Part shown: positions 8,285-15,431 of the stretch, piece by piece
Numbering within the stretch: the stretch's first letter is position 1
Layout: each line of letters begins with the position of its first letter
Assembly (NCBI GenBank): GCA_964540815.1
Contig: CAZIOH010000056.1
Span: 1-42,232, forward strand
Reading direction: 5' to 3'
From: CAZIOH01 sp964540815
GTDB lineage: Bacteria; Myxococcota_A; Polyangia; Fen-1088
DNA: 42,232 nucleotides
Translations under genes and position numbers: made by a program
Notes under the pieces: model-generated
The model's database searches: none
What the model was told of the DNA's origin: nothing
What the model saw: only the letters and a program-made list of their open reading frames with translations

Positions 8285-9787
8285 TCAGAGCACCATGACC
8301 GTCTGGCAGCCGAGCACGATGTCCACCTGGATGGTCAGATCGGCGCGGAAGGCGTTGCAAGACGCGTCACAGGCGAAGATCGACGTCGGGGTGCCACCGC
8401 TGGCCGGGTCGACGTCGTAGTACCAGCCGCCGCGCACCGGATCGCACCCGGCCTTGCTCTTGACGTAGCCCACCGTCGCGGGCGAGGTGGCGGTGGCCCC
8501 GGCACCCGAGGTGAACTGCACGTTCACCTTGTTGAAGTCAATCGCGCCGCCGCTCGGGGGTGGGATGAGGTACTGGCAGGCCACCGCCTGGGTGCGGATC
8601 TGATTGAGGGCCACCTGGAGCATCTGGGTCACGTCCTGCATGGTGCTGATCACGACGGCCTGGCCGGTCCCGCCCCCCACCGCCAGGGCGTTGAGGTTCA
8701 TGGTGGCCATCACCGCGTCCTCGGGCGCGAAGACGCCGATGACGAAGGTGGCGATCGAAGGGTTCCCGGCCACGCCCGCGGCGGCCACGCCGGCCACCCC
8801 CGGAATGTCGGACGGCATGCATTCGCTCGGAAAACCGTCGGTCACCAGGATCACAGCCACCTTGCGACCGCGGTTGGTCATGGCCCGCTGACGCGCATAC
8901 TGGATCGCGCCGGACAGGGCCGGAGCCGTGGGGGTGAGGCCATCGGGCTCGTGCGTGCCGAGCGACGCGATCAGCCCGGCCGCGGCGCCCGGCAGCGGCG
9001 CCACGGGGACCGCGGGGGTGGCGTAGGGAGGAATCGTGCAGATGTCGCGCCCCACGCAGTACCCGTCGAACGCGGTGCAGGCGCCGCCTGGATTGGCGCA
9101 GACCGCTCCGGCCGGAGCGCACAGGTTGTTATTGAGCGCGCAGAGCCCCAGCAGCTCGCAGGTCTGCCCACGCGGACAATCCGCGGTGGTCGTGCAGGCG
9201 GCGAAGGTCGCGCCGGTGCAGGTCCGCAGGCGGAAGCACGGGCCGTACGCGGCCCCGCACTCGGCGTCGGTGTTGCAGCTCGCTGGGACGTTGGGCTGCT
9301 CCTGCGGGAAGTACTGCAGCCCGACGCCGATGCCGCTCGACGTGGGATCCTTGAAGAAAGCGGTGAGCGCGGCCTTGACGGCATCCCACTTGGTCACGCC
9401 GGACGCTGTCGGGTCGAGCATCGATCCCGAGGTGTCCATCATCACGTACAGATCGAGAGGGAGGCGTTCGGCGGAGGCCGACTGGGTGGCACACGCCGCG
9501 TCCGGGGTGTTGCCGAGCAGCGGTCGCTCCGAGGTCAGGAGGTCGACGCGGGCCCGAAGGTCCTCCGGGAGGGCATCGAAGACCGGGGTGGTGATCGGCG
9601 TCGAGGAGCCGCCCCCCGCGTCTGGGCCGAGGGCGCCGCCGTTCGCCGCCCCGCCCGACGTCCCCGAGCTGGGCGTTCCGCCGGTCTTGACGCCGGCACA
9701 TCCGACCAGCGTCCCGGCTCCCGCCATCCCCACCCCGACCATCGTGGCCAGCACCAAGCTCGAAACAGGTGAGACGCTGCGATTCAT
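8285..9787 (-). CDS. Lipoprotein with von Willebrand A domain and Cys-rich insert
   Basis: The N-terminus has a hydrophobic signal and lipobox LVGC, with Cys30 as lipidated residue, so this 500-residue protein is exported and membrane-anchored. After a Gly/Ser/Thr-rich linker comes a VWA domain whose MIDAS metal site is visible as D118-T-S120-G-S122 in YVMMDTSGSM. A second domain segment carries TDGFPSEC. Between them, at about 171-250, lies an insert with more than ten cysteines in CNTDAECG and TTADCPRGQTC patterns, typical of secreted myxobacterial Cys-rich modules and probably disulphide-bonded. VWA domains with intact MIDAS bind protein partners; the partner is unknown. It is encoded between two kinase genes on the same strand but about 160-200 bases from each. 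Confidence 0.85.
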   Translation of the reverse strand: MNRSVSPVSSLVLATMVGVGMAGAGTLVGCAGVKTGGTPSSGTSGGAANGGALGPDAGGGSSTPITTPVFDALPEDLRARVDLLTSERPLLGNTPDAACATQSASAERLPLDLYVMMDTSGSMLDPTASGVTKWDAVKAALTAFFKDPTSSGIGVGLQYFPQEQPNVPASCNTDAECGAAYGPCFRLRTCTGATFAACTTTADCPRGQTCELLGLCALNNNLCAPAGAVCANPGGACTAFDGYCVGRDICTIPPYATPAVPVAPLPGAAAGLIASLGTHEPDGLTPTAPALSGAIQYARQRAMTNRGRKVAVILVTDGFPSECMPSDIPGVAGVAAAGVAGNPSIATFVIGVFAPEDAVMATMNLNALAVGGGTGQAVVISTMQDVTQMLQVALNQIRTQAVACQYLIPPPSGGAIDFNKVNVQFTSGAGATATSPATVGYVKSKAGCDPVRGGWYYDVDPASGGTPTSIFACDASCNAFRADLTIQVDIVLGCQTVMVL

Positions 9788-9984
9788 CGGATCTCCCCGA
9801 TCCCGCCGGGATCGCGATCGAGTCTACCTCAATTCGCCCGACGCTCGTGCGACGGGGAGGGCATCCGATCGAAAGATTGCACGGCGCATCATTCGTGATC
9901 GGGATCGAACCCGGCGCCGGCTCCGTCACCACGACGAGGCGCGAGCCAGCCTCGGCGACAGCGACGGGGACGACCACGGGTCGA

Positions 9985-12345
9985 TCACCCTGCGGGGAGC
10001 GGCTGGCGCGGCGAGCCCGCCGGCCCGACGGTGCCGGACCCGTCGGGCCCCCGCGGCAGCTCCACCGTGAAGACGGTCTCGTCGTCCGAGCACACGACGC
10101 CGAGGCTCCCGCGGTGAGCTTCCACGATCTCGCGGGTGATGAAGAGGCCGAGGCCGAGCCCTCCGCTGCGCCGCTCACGCAGCTCGCCCCGTCGGAAGGG
10201 ATCGAAGATGATGGGCAGCAGGTCGGGCGGGATGACTCCGCCGTTGCGCACCTCGATCACCACCCCCCGCCGGGGCTCGGCCCGCACGCTGACCCGGACC
10301 GGTTGCTGGGGCACCCCGTGGCGGATGGCGTTGCTCATCAGATTGGAGGCGAGCTGGGCCAGGCGATCGGGATCCCACCACCCGCGGGTGTCCCCCTGCC
10401 GCTCGAGCTCGGGCCTGGGCGCGGTCTGCCCGCTGCCCGGCATCAGCTCGTCGATGGCCTGCTGGAAGATGGGGGCGACGTCGACCCACGACGGGGCGAT
10501 CGGCAGCCCGCCCGAGGCGCGCACCTGCGTGAAGTCGAGGAGCTGGGTGATCATCCGGTTCATGCGCTGCCCGGCGCTGAGGATGCGGGTGACCGTGCGG
10601 GCGCTGACCTCGTCGGTGGCCTTGCGCGACAGCACCGTGGCGGACATCAGGATCGCCCCGAGGGGATTGCGCAGGTCGTGCCCGAGGATTCCCGCGAAGA
10701 GCTCGTTGGACTTCACGGTCCGCTGAAGCTCGCTGATCATCCGCTCGCGCTCGGCGTCCGCGCGCTTGCGGCCGACGGCCTTGGCGACCTGGTCGGCGAT
10801 GGTCTGGGTGAGGCGCAGGTCGGAGGAGCTGAAGGCCCGCACCTGCCGGCTGTACAGCACGAACGTACCGAGCAGCTGACCGGTCTGCACGAGCGGGATG
10901 AAGGCGAGGGCGCGAACCTGCTCGGCCTCCAATAGCTCGCGATCGGGCTCGAGCTCGGGCGCGAGCCGCACATCCGGCACCAGGATCACCTGGGGGACGG
11001 ACGCCTCGGTGGGCCAAGGCCAGCGCCCCGAGTGCTTCTCCAGCGCGGCGCGATAGCGCTCGGAGAGCCCATTCCAGGCCTTGAAGCGCATCACCCCGTC
11101 GGGATCGAAGAGCAGGAGCGCGCAGCGCCCGAGGCCGATGCGGCCGAGCTGTCTGGCCATCGCGGCGACCGCCGGGGCGAAGACCCCTTCGAGGGACTCG
11201 GTGCGGTTCAGGGAGTCGGCGAGCTCGTAGAGCAGATCGGTCTCGGCGTTCACCGCGTTGAGCTCGGCGATCAGGCGAGACTTCTCGATCGAGAGGGCCG
11301 CCCGCTCGGCCACCTGTTCGAGCAGGACGCGCTCGTCGTCGCCGTACGGCGCCTGCGGCTCGACGCCGGCCCGGCCGCAGCCGAGCACGCCGATCACGCA
11401 GTCGCGCACCCGCAGGGGAACGAGCAGGGCATGGGCGACCGGTAACCGCGCCAGCAGGTCGGCGCCCGAGCTCGACACCCCGGCGGGAGGAGGCTCGGAG
11501 GACGAGCGCGACAGCGAGACGGGCTGTCCGTCGCGGACGATCTCCCTCAGGATCGCCATCAGCAACGGATCGCGGTGCTCGGGCTCGAAGAGCCGGCGAA
11601 GGGGCTCGACCGTCTCAGCCCGCAGGCCGAAGAGCTCGGGAGCGCCGAAGAGCTCGCCGTCCTGTGGGTCGTTCCCCGGATCGCGGTGGTGCAGGATGAG
11701 CCCGCCCACCTCGCCGAACTGAAGGGTCGTCTGGCGGGCGATCACCGCGAGCAGCTGGGGCAGGTCGGACTCCGCGTCGGCGAAGACGCGCGATGCATTG
11801 GCCAGAAACGCCAGGCGTCGCGCCGACTCCTCGAGACCGAGCCGGGCCTGCTCCTGGCGCGCTTCCAGCCGGCGCTGCTGCGTGACGTCCACCACCAGAT
11901 TCACCGTCCCGCGCACCGATCCATCGGGTCCGAGGTCCGGGGTCATGGTGATCTCGAGCTCGCGCTCGTGCAGCTCGGGCAACTCCGGCAGCTCGACGTG
12001 CAGGTGGAGCTGGCAGGCCTGACCTGCGAGGGCGCGGCCGAGCGGCGCCCGGAGCTGATCGGCGATCTGCCGCCCCAGCGCCTCGATGGTCTGCCCCAGG
12101 ATCGCGGACCGCGGCCTTCCGAACCAGCGTTCGAAGGTGCGGTTGACGAAGCGGTGGCGCCCGTCCGTTCCTATGTACGAGACCAGCACGGGCAGGGCGT
12201 CCGTGATCACCTCGAGCCGGTTCTCCGATGGATCGAGCGCGCGCAGACGTTCGATTTCACGACGCAGCGCCTCGAGGTCCGGAGCGCCCGATTCTGGCGC
12301 TGGACCTCGTGACACGCTGGCACTCTCCCCATGGGCCTCGTCCAT
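9985..12345 (-). CDS. PAS-GAF-GAF sensor histidine kinase
   Basis: The 786-residue soluble kinase has a PAS domain at about 44-160 (VNRTFERWFG), a short coiled segment, and a GAF domain at about 180-355. A second GAF domain spans about 370-525. HisKA follows with His556 in GILGHDLRNPLG, then an HATPase domain with LASNLMSNAIRHG and GLGLGLFITREIVE. No membrane helix is seen, so it senses intracellular ligands. It has no receiver and no regulator beside it. Start ATG 12345 has GGGG one base upstream, a poor Shine-Dalgarno spacing. The second long copy of the mobile element lies only 13 bases upstream (12359-12521), so this gene's original promoter has been displaced. Confidence 0.92.
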   Translation of the reverse strand: MDEAHGESASVSRGPAPESGAPDLEALRREIERLRALDPSENRLEVITDALPVLVSYIGTDGRHRFVNRTFERWFGRPRSAILGQTIEALGRQIADQLRAPLGRALAGQACQLHLHVELPELPELHERELEITMTPDLGPDGSVRGTVNLVVDVTQQRRLEARQEQARLGLEESARRLAFLANASRVFADAESDLPQLLAVIARQTTLQFGEVGGLILHHRDPGNDPQDGELFGAPELFGLRAETVEPLRRLFEPEHRDPLLMAILREIVRDGQPVSLSRSSSEPPPAGVSSSGADLLARLPVAHALLVPLRVRDCVIGVLGCGRAGVEPQAPYGDDERVLLEQVAERAALSIEKSRLIAELNAVNAETDLLYELADSLNRTESLEGVFAPAVAAMARQLGRIGLGRCALLLFDPDGVMRFKAWNGLSERYRAALEKHSGRWPWPTEASVPQVILVPDVRLAPELEPDRELLEAEQVRALAFIPLVQTGQLLGTFVLYSRQVRAFSSSDLRLTQTIADQVAKAVGRKRADAERERMISELQRTVKSNELFAGILGHDLRNPLGAILMSATVLSRKATDEVSARTVTRILSAGQRMNRMITQLLDFTQVRASGGLPIAPSWVDVAPIFQQAIDELMPGSGQTAPRPELERQGDTRGWWDPDRLAQLASNLMSNAIRHGVPQQPVRVSVRAEPRRGVVIEVRNGGVIPPDLLPIIFDPFRRGELRERRSGGLGLGLFITREIVEAHRGSLGVVCSDDETVFTVELPRGPDGSGTVGPAGSPRQPLPAG

Positions 12346-12358
12346 GCCCCGGCCAGCT

Positions 12359-12521
12359 TAGTGCACCGCCGTCGAAATAGCGTCAATACCGAGGCCGGCA
12401 AGCCGAGCCGGCCGCGAGGCGCGACGACGAGGAATACCCGTAGGTATTGTGAGGAGGAGCAACGAAGCGGCCGGCTCGGATCGTCGGCCGAATATGATGC
12501 TATTCCGACGGCGGTGCACTA
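12359..12521. mobile_element. 163-bp palindromic MITE-like element, copy 2
   Basis: This copy is identical to copy 1 at 2100-2262 except for one base (C for A in the left arm), with the same length, orientation and nested inverted repeats. TA is present at both ends; the outer bases differ (TTAG left, CTAG right), so a 2-bp TA duplication fits better than 4 bp. It lies 13 bases upstream of the PAS-GAF-GAF kinase start, a placement like that of copy 1 at hutH. Confidence 0.8.
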
Positions 12522-12546
12522 GTACAGGTCCCCGCAAGTTCGGATG

Positions 12547-12571
12547 GCCCGGGGACACGCCTGCCCCGGGC
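12547..12571. terminator. Hairpin downstream of the zinc-ribbon gene
   Basis: GCCCGGGG and CCCCGGGC form a perfect 8-bp GC stem with a 9-base loop. It ends 12 bases beyond the stop codon of the minus-strand gene at 12584-12835. There is no clear T tract, as is common in very GC-rich genomes. Confidence 0.5.
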
Positions 12572-12583
12572 GTGCTCGGCGGT

Positions 12584-12835
12584 TCACATGCGTGGCGCCG
12601 GATTTTCGAGCTCGCGGTCGACGGCGTAGCTCCCGCTCCTCGGATGCGGCTGCCGCGGCGGTCGGGCTGGAACGTCCCAGAAGCGCGTGCGGCAATCGGC
12701 GCACCGGTAGCGCCGCTTGCGGAAGCCGAAGACGCCGGCGATCTTGAGCGCCCACGGCACGACATCGGACAGCCAGGATCGGGAACGGTAGACGGTGGTA
12801 CCGGTACACTGCGGACACGTGTGAATCCCTGACAT
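12584..12835 (-). CDS. Small zinc-ribbon protein
   Basis: The 83-residue protein has two CxxC knuckles, Cys7/Cys10 (HTCPQC) and Cys45/Cys48 (YRCADCRTRFW), a spacing that fits one zinc ribbon. A semi-hydrophobic stretch at 22-38 (LSDVVPWALKIAGVFGF) lies between them and could be a membrane-associating helix. I do not recognise a named family and give no function. ATG 12835 is chosen because AGGGGG lies about 9 bases upstream. An extension to GTG near 12898 stays open but adds only low-complexity basic residues. A sigma-54-like promoter faces this gene at 12966-12982, and a strong hairpin follows the stop. Confidence 0.65.
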   Translation of the reverse strand: MSGIHTCPQCTGTTVYRSRSWLSDVVPWALKIAGVFGFRKRRYRCADCRTRFWDVPARPPRQPHPRSGSYAVDRELENPAPRM

Positions 12836-12965
12836 TGCTTGTAGCCCCCTTCGAACAGATCCACCCGCCGTCGACGGGCGCGAACGTTCCCGGGGCACGG
12901 GGGGGCGCCGCGTCCGGTCGGTCCGCGAGGTTCGTCTCCTGCGGCGATGTCATGGTGTACGGCAC

Positions 12966-12982
12966 TATCAAGCCTCGTGCCA
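12966..12982 (-). promoter_or_regulatory. Sigma-54-like promoter for the zinc-ribbon gene
   Basis: On the minus strand the site reads TGGCACG-AGGC-TTGATA, with GG and G separated by ten bases as in -24/-12 promoters. The -12 base is A rather than the consensus C. The predicted start is near 12957, giving a leader of about 120 bases before ATG 12835. Confidence 0.6.
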
Positions 12983-13190
12983 CTCCCGGCCGACCACGTC
13001 GCAACGAGCAGGAGGCCTTGAAACCGCGCGGACATGGTCGCGCTCCGCGCCCGAAACCAGCCTGGCACGCAAGGGGGGGCGAGCCGGGCGTAGATCGAGA
13101 GCGGTCGGATCGCGTTACACCTCCGCAACCCGCGTTTCAAAACACCCACGGTCACGAACCGGCCGCGGGTCGAAACCTCGCGATCTCGGT

Positions 13191-13207
13191 TGGCACGTCG
13201 ATTGATA
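13191..13207 (+). promoter_or_regulatory. Sigma-54-like promoter for the debranching enzyme-treYZ operon
   Basis: The site reads TGGCACG-TCGA-TTGATA, a full -24 element and a TTGA -12 element. The predicted start, near 13217, is only about four bases before the first codon at 13221. The transcript would be almost leaderless, or translation starts a little downstream. Confidence 0.6.
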
Positions 13208-13220
13208 CCAGCCCGGACCG

Positions 13221-15431
13221 ATGAAACCTGTGATTCGGGTCGGGTGGCGTCGCGACCAACCAGATGCCTCGGAAGCCGTCCTCGACGGCGAGTGGCTGGT
13301 GACCAACGGGCTCGGCGGGTATGCCTCGGGCACCATCGCGGGCGTGGTGACCCGCCGGTACCACGGTCTGCTGATCGCGGCCCTGCCCAATCCGCTCGGG
13401 CGTACCAACATGTTCGATCACCTGGCAGAGCAGGTGCGCTTGCCCGACGGGTCCATCCACAGGCTCGGCCTCGGCGACGGGGATGCGGCGCAGGACCCGC
13501 GCGGAGCGGCGGGGCCCCTCGAGGAGTTCCGGCTGGAGATGGGTCTGCCGGTCTGGATCTATCGCCTCGGTGGCTTCGTCCTCGAGAAGCGGGTGCTGCT
13601 GGCGTACATGCAGAACACCGTCTTCGTCCGCTACCGCCTGCTCGACGCGCCACCCGGGACGTCGCCCTCGGACACATCCTCGGGCGCGGGCGATGACGCT
13701 CGGGACTCGGGCGCCGGATCGCGCGATCCGTCCTCCGACGATGCCTCCAGCCTCATGCTCACGCTCCGCCCGGGGATTCACTTTCGCCCCCACGAGTCAC
13801 CCGTCTCGCTCCCGATCGATCCCTACACGCTCAGCCTGACGGGAAACCGCTACGAGGTCTCATCGAGCGGGATGGCGCCGTCGCTGAAGCTGCGGGTGGT
13901 CGGCGATCGGCCGAACTTCGAGTTTTACCCGGAGCGACAGGAGAAGGTGAGCTACCGCTGGGAAGCCGCGCGCGGGTACGAGGCCCACGGCAGCCTGTGG
14001 AGCCCGGGGATGTTCAAGGCGCGGCTCACCCGGTCGACCCCCACCGCGCTGGTGGCGTCAGCGGAGACCTGGGAAACGATGGACGCGCTCTCGGTCGACC
14101 AGGCCTTCGCCTTCGAGAACGAGCGCCGGGTCCGGTTGCTTCACGCCGCCCCGCCGTCGCTCGCGGATGCCACCACGGCCGAGCTGGTGCTGTCGGCCGA
14201 TCAGTTCGTGATCGCGCCGGCCGGCCGGGTCGAGGACGCCACCCGGGCCCGCGCCCAGGGCGAGGAGCTGCGTTCGGTCATTGCGGGGTACCACTGGTTC
14301 ACGGACTGGGGCCGCGACACCATGATCAGCCTCGAGGGCTTGACCTTGTGCACCGGGCGCCCGCAGACCGCTCACTTCATCCTGCACACGTTCGCCCGTT
14401 ACGTCCGCGGCGGGCTCATCCCGAACCTGTTCCCCGAAGGTGCGCGAGAGGGCCTCTACCACACCGCGGACGCGACGCTCTGGTACTTCCACGCGCTCGA
14501 TCGCTATCTCGCGTACACCGGCGACCGTGAAACCCTGCGGCTGCTGTTGCCGCTCCTCGAGGACATCGTGAAGGCCCACGTGCGGGGCACCTCGTTCGGG
14601 ATCGGGATGGATGCGGACGATGGGCTCTTGCGACAGGGGCAAGAAGGATTCGCCCTCACCTGGATGGACGCCCTGGTCGAGGGCTGGGTGGTGACCCCAC
14701 GTCGGGGCAAGGCCGTCGAGATCAACGCCCTGTGGTTCAACGCCCTCGCGCTCATGGCGGAGTGGATGGAGTCCGAGCGGGGCGCCGAGGCCGCGGTGAC
14801 CTATCGCCGGATGGCCGCGCGCGCCAAGGAGTCCTTCAACCGGGCGTTCTGGAACGACGGCAGGCATTGCTTGCTGGACGTGGTGGGCGGATCCGACCCG
14901 CGCACCGACGGCGCGGTGCGCCCCAACCAGATCTTCGCGATCGCGCTGCCCCACCCGGTCCTCGATCCCGCGCGCTGGTCGGCGGTGGTCGAGACCGTCG
15001 CCGCCTGGTTGCTCACCCCGGTGGGCCTGCGCTCGCTCGCGCCCGATCACCCGGACTTCAAGACCACCTATCACGGCGACCTGCGGACCCGCGACGCCGC
15101 CTACCATCAGGGCACGGTCTGGAGCTGGCTCATCGGCCCTTACATCGATGCGTGGCTCAAGGTCCACCCGGGGCAAGAGTCGGAGGCGCGCCAGCTCCTC
15201 TTCGGCCTGCGCGATCACCTCGGGCAAGCGTGCGTCGGCTCGGTGAGCGAGATCTTCGACGCCGAGAAGCCCTTCCTCCCGCGGGGGGCCATCGCGCAAG
15301 CCTGGGGCGTGGCCGAGCTCCTGCGGGCCTGGCTGCGCACCAGCCCCGAGCCAGGGGACCGTACCAGGGCGGCGCAGACGGCGCCGACCGAGGGCGACGC
15401 CCGGGTGCCGCGGGCAGGGCGCGCGCCATGA
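13221..15431 (+). CDS. Glycogen debranching enzyme (amylo-alpha-1,6-glucosidase type)
   Basis: The enzyme hydrolyses alpha-1,6 branches of glycogen, freeing linear chains. The 736-residue protein opens with the bacterial/archaeal GDE signature: EWLVTNGLGGYASGT near residue 24, then TRRYHGLL. The catalytic (alpha/alpha)6 barrel begins near residue 345, with WFTDWGRDTMISLEGL at about 358, GLIPNLFPEG, LYHTADATLWYFHAL and a C-terminal TVWSWLIGPYIDA. A Ser/Asp-rich, probably disordered loop at about 149-177 interrupts the N-terminal domain. It overlaps treY by four bases, taking the place that treX holds in other trehalose operons. The start at 13221 has no Shine-Dalgarno sequence and sits just after a sigma-54-like promoter. 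Confidence 0.93.
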   Translation: MKPVIRVGWRRDQPDASEAVLDGEWLVTNGLGGYASGTIAGVVTRRYHGLLIAALPNPLGRTNMFDHLAEQVRLPDGSIHRLGLGDGDAAQDPRGAAGPLEEFRLEMGLPVWIYRLGGFVLEKRVLLAYMQNTVFVRYRLLDAPPGTSPSDTSSGAGDDARDSGAGSRDPSSDDASSLMLTLRPGIHFRPHESPVSLPIDPYTLSLTGNRYEVSSSGMAPSLKLRVVGDRPNFEFYPERQEKVSYRWEAARGYEAHGSLWSPGMFKARLTRSTPTALVASAETWETMDALSVDQAFAFENERRVRLLHAAPPSLADATTAELVLSADQFVIAPAGRVEDATRARAQGEELRSVIAGYHWFTDWGRDTMISLEGLTLCTGRPQTAHFILHTFARYVRGGLIPNLFPEGAREGLYHTADATLWYFHALDRYLAYTGDRETLRLLLPLLEDIVKAHVRGTSFGIGMDADDGLLRQGQEGFALTWMDALVEGWVVTPRRGKAVEINALWFNALALMAEWMESERGAEAAVTYRRMAARAKESFNRAFWNDGRHCLLDVVGGSDPRTDGAVRPNQIFAIALPHPVLDPARWSAVVETVAAWLLTPVGLRSLAPDHPDFKTTYHGDLRTRDAAYHQGTVWSWLIGPYIDAWLKVHPGQESEARQLLFGLRDHLGQACVGSVSEIFDAEKPFLPRGAIAQAWGVAELLRAWLRTSPEPGDRTRAAQTAPTEGDARVPRAGRAP

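Larger units (their letters stand above)
12836..13220. other. 385-bp divergent regulatory region
   Basis: No convincing gene is seen. The stretch separates the minus-strand zinc-ribbon gene from the plus-strand debranching enzyme-treYZ operon. It holds one sigma-54-like site facing each of them. An inverted pair related to TTGAAACCGCG near 13018 and CGCGTTTCAA near 13132 could be part of a shared activator site, but this is weak. Confidence 0.5.
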
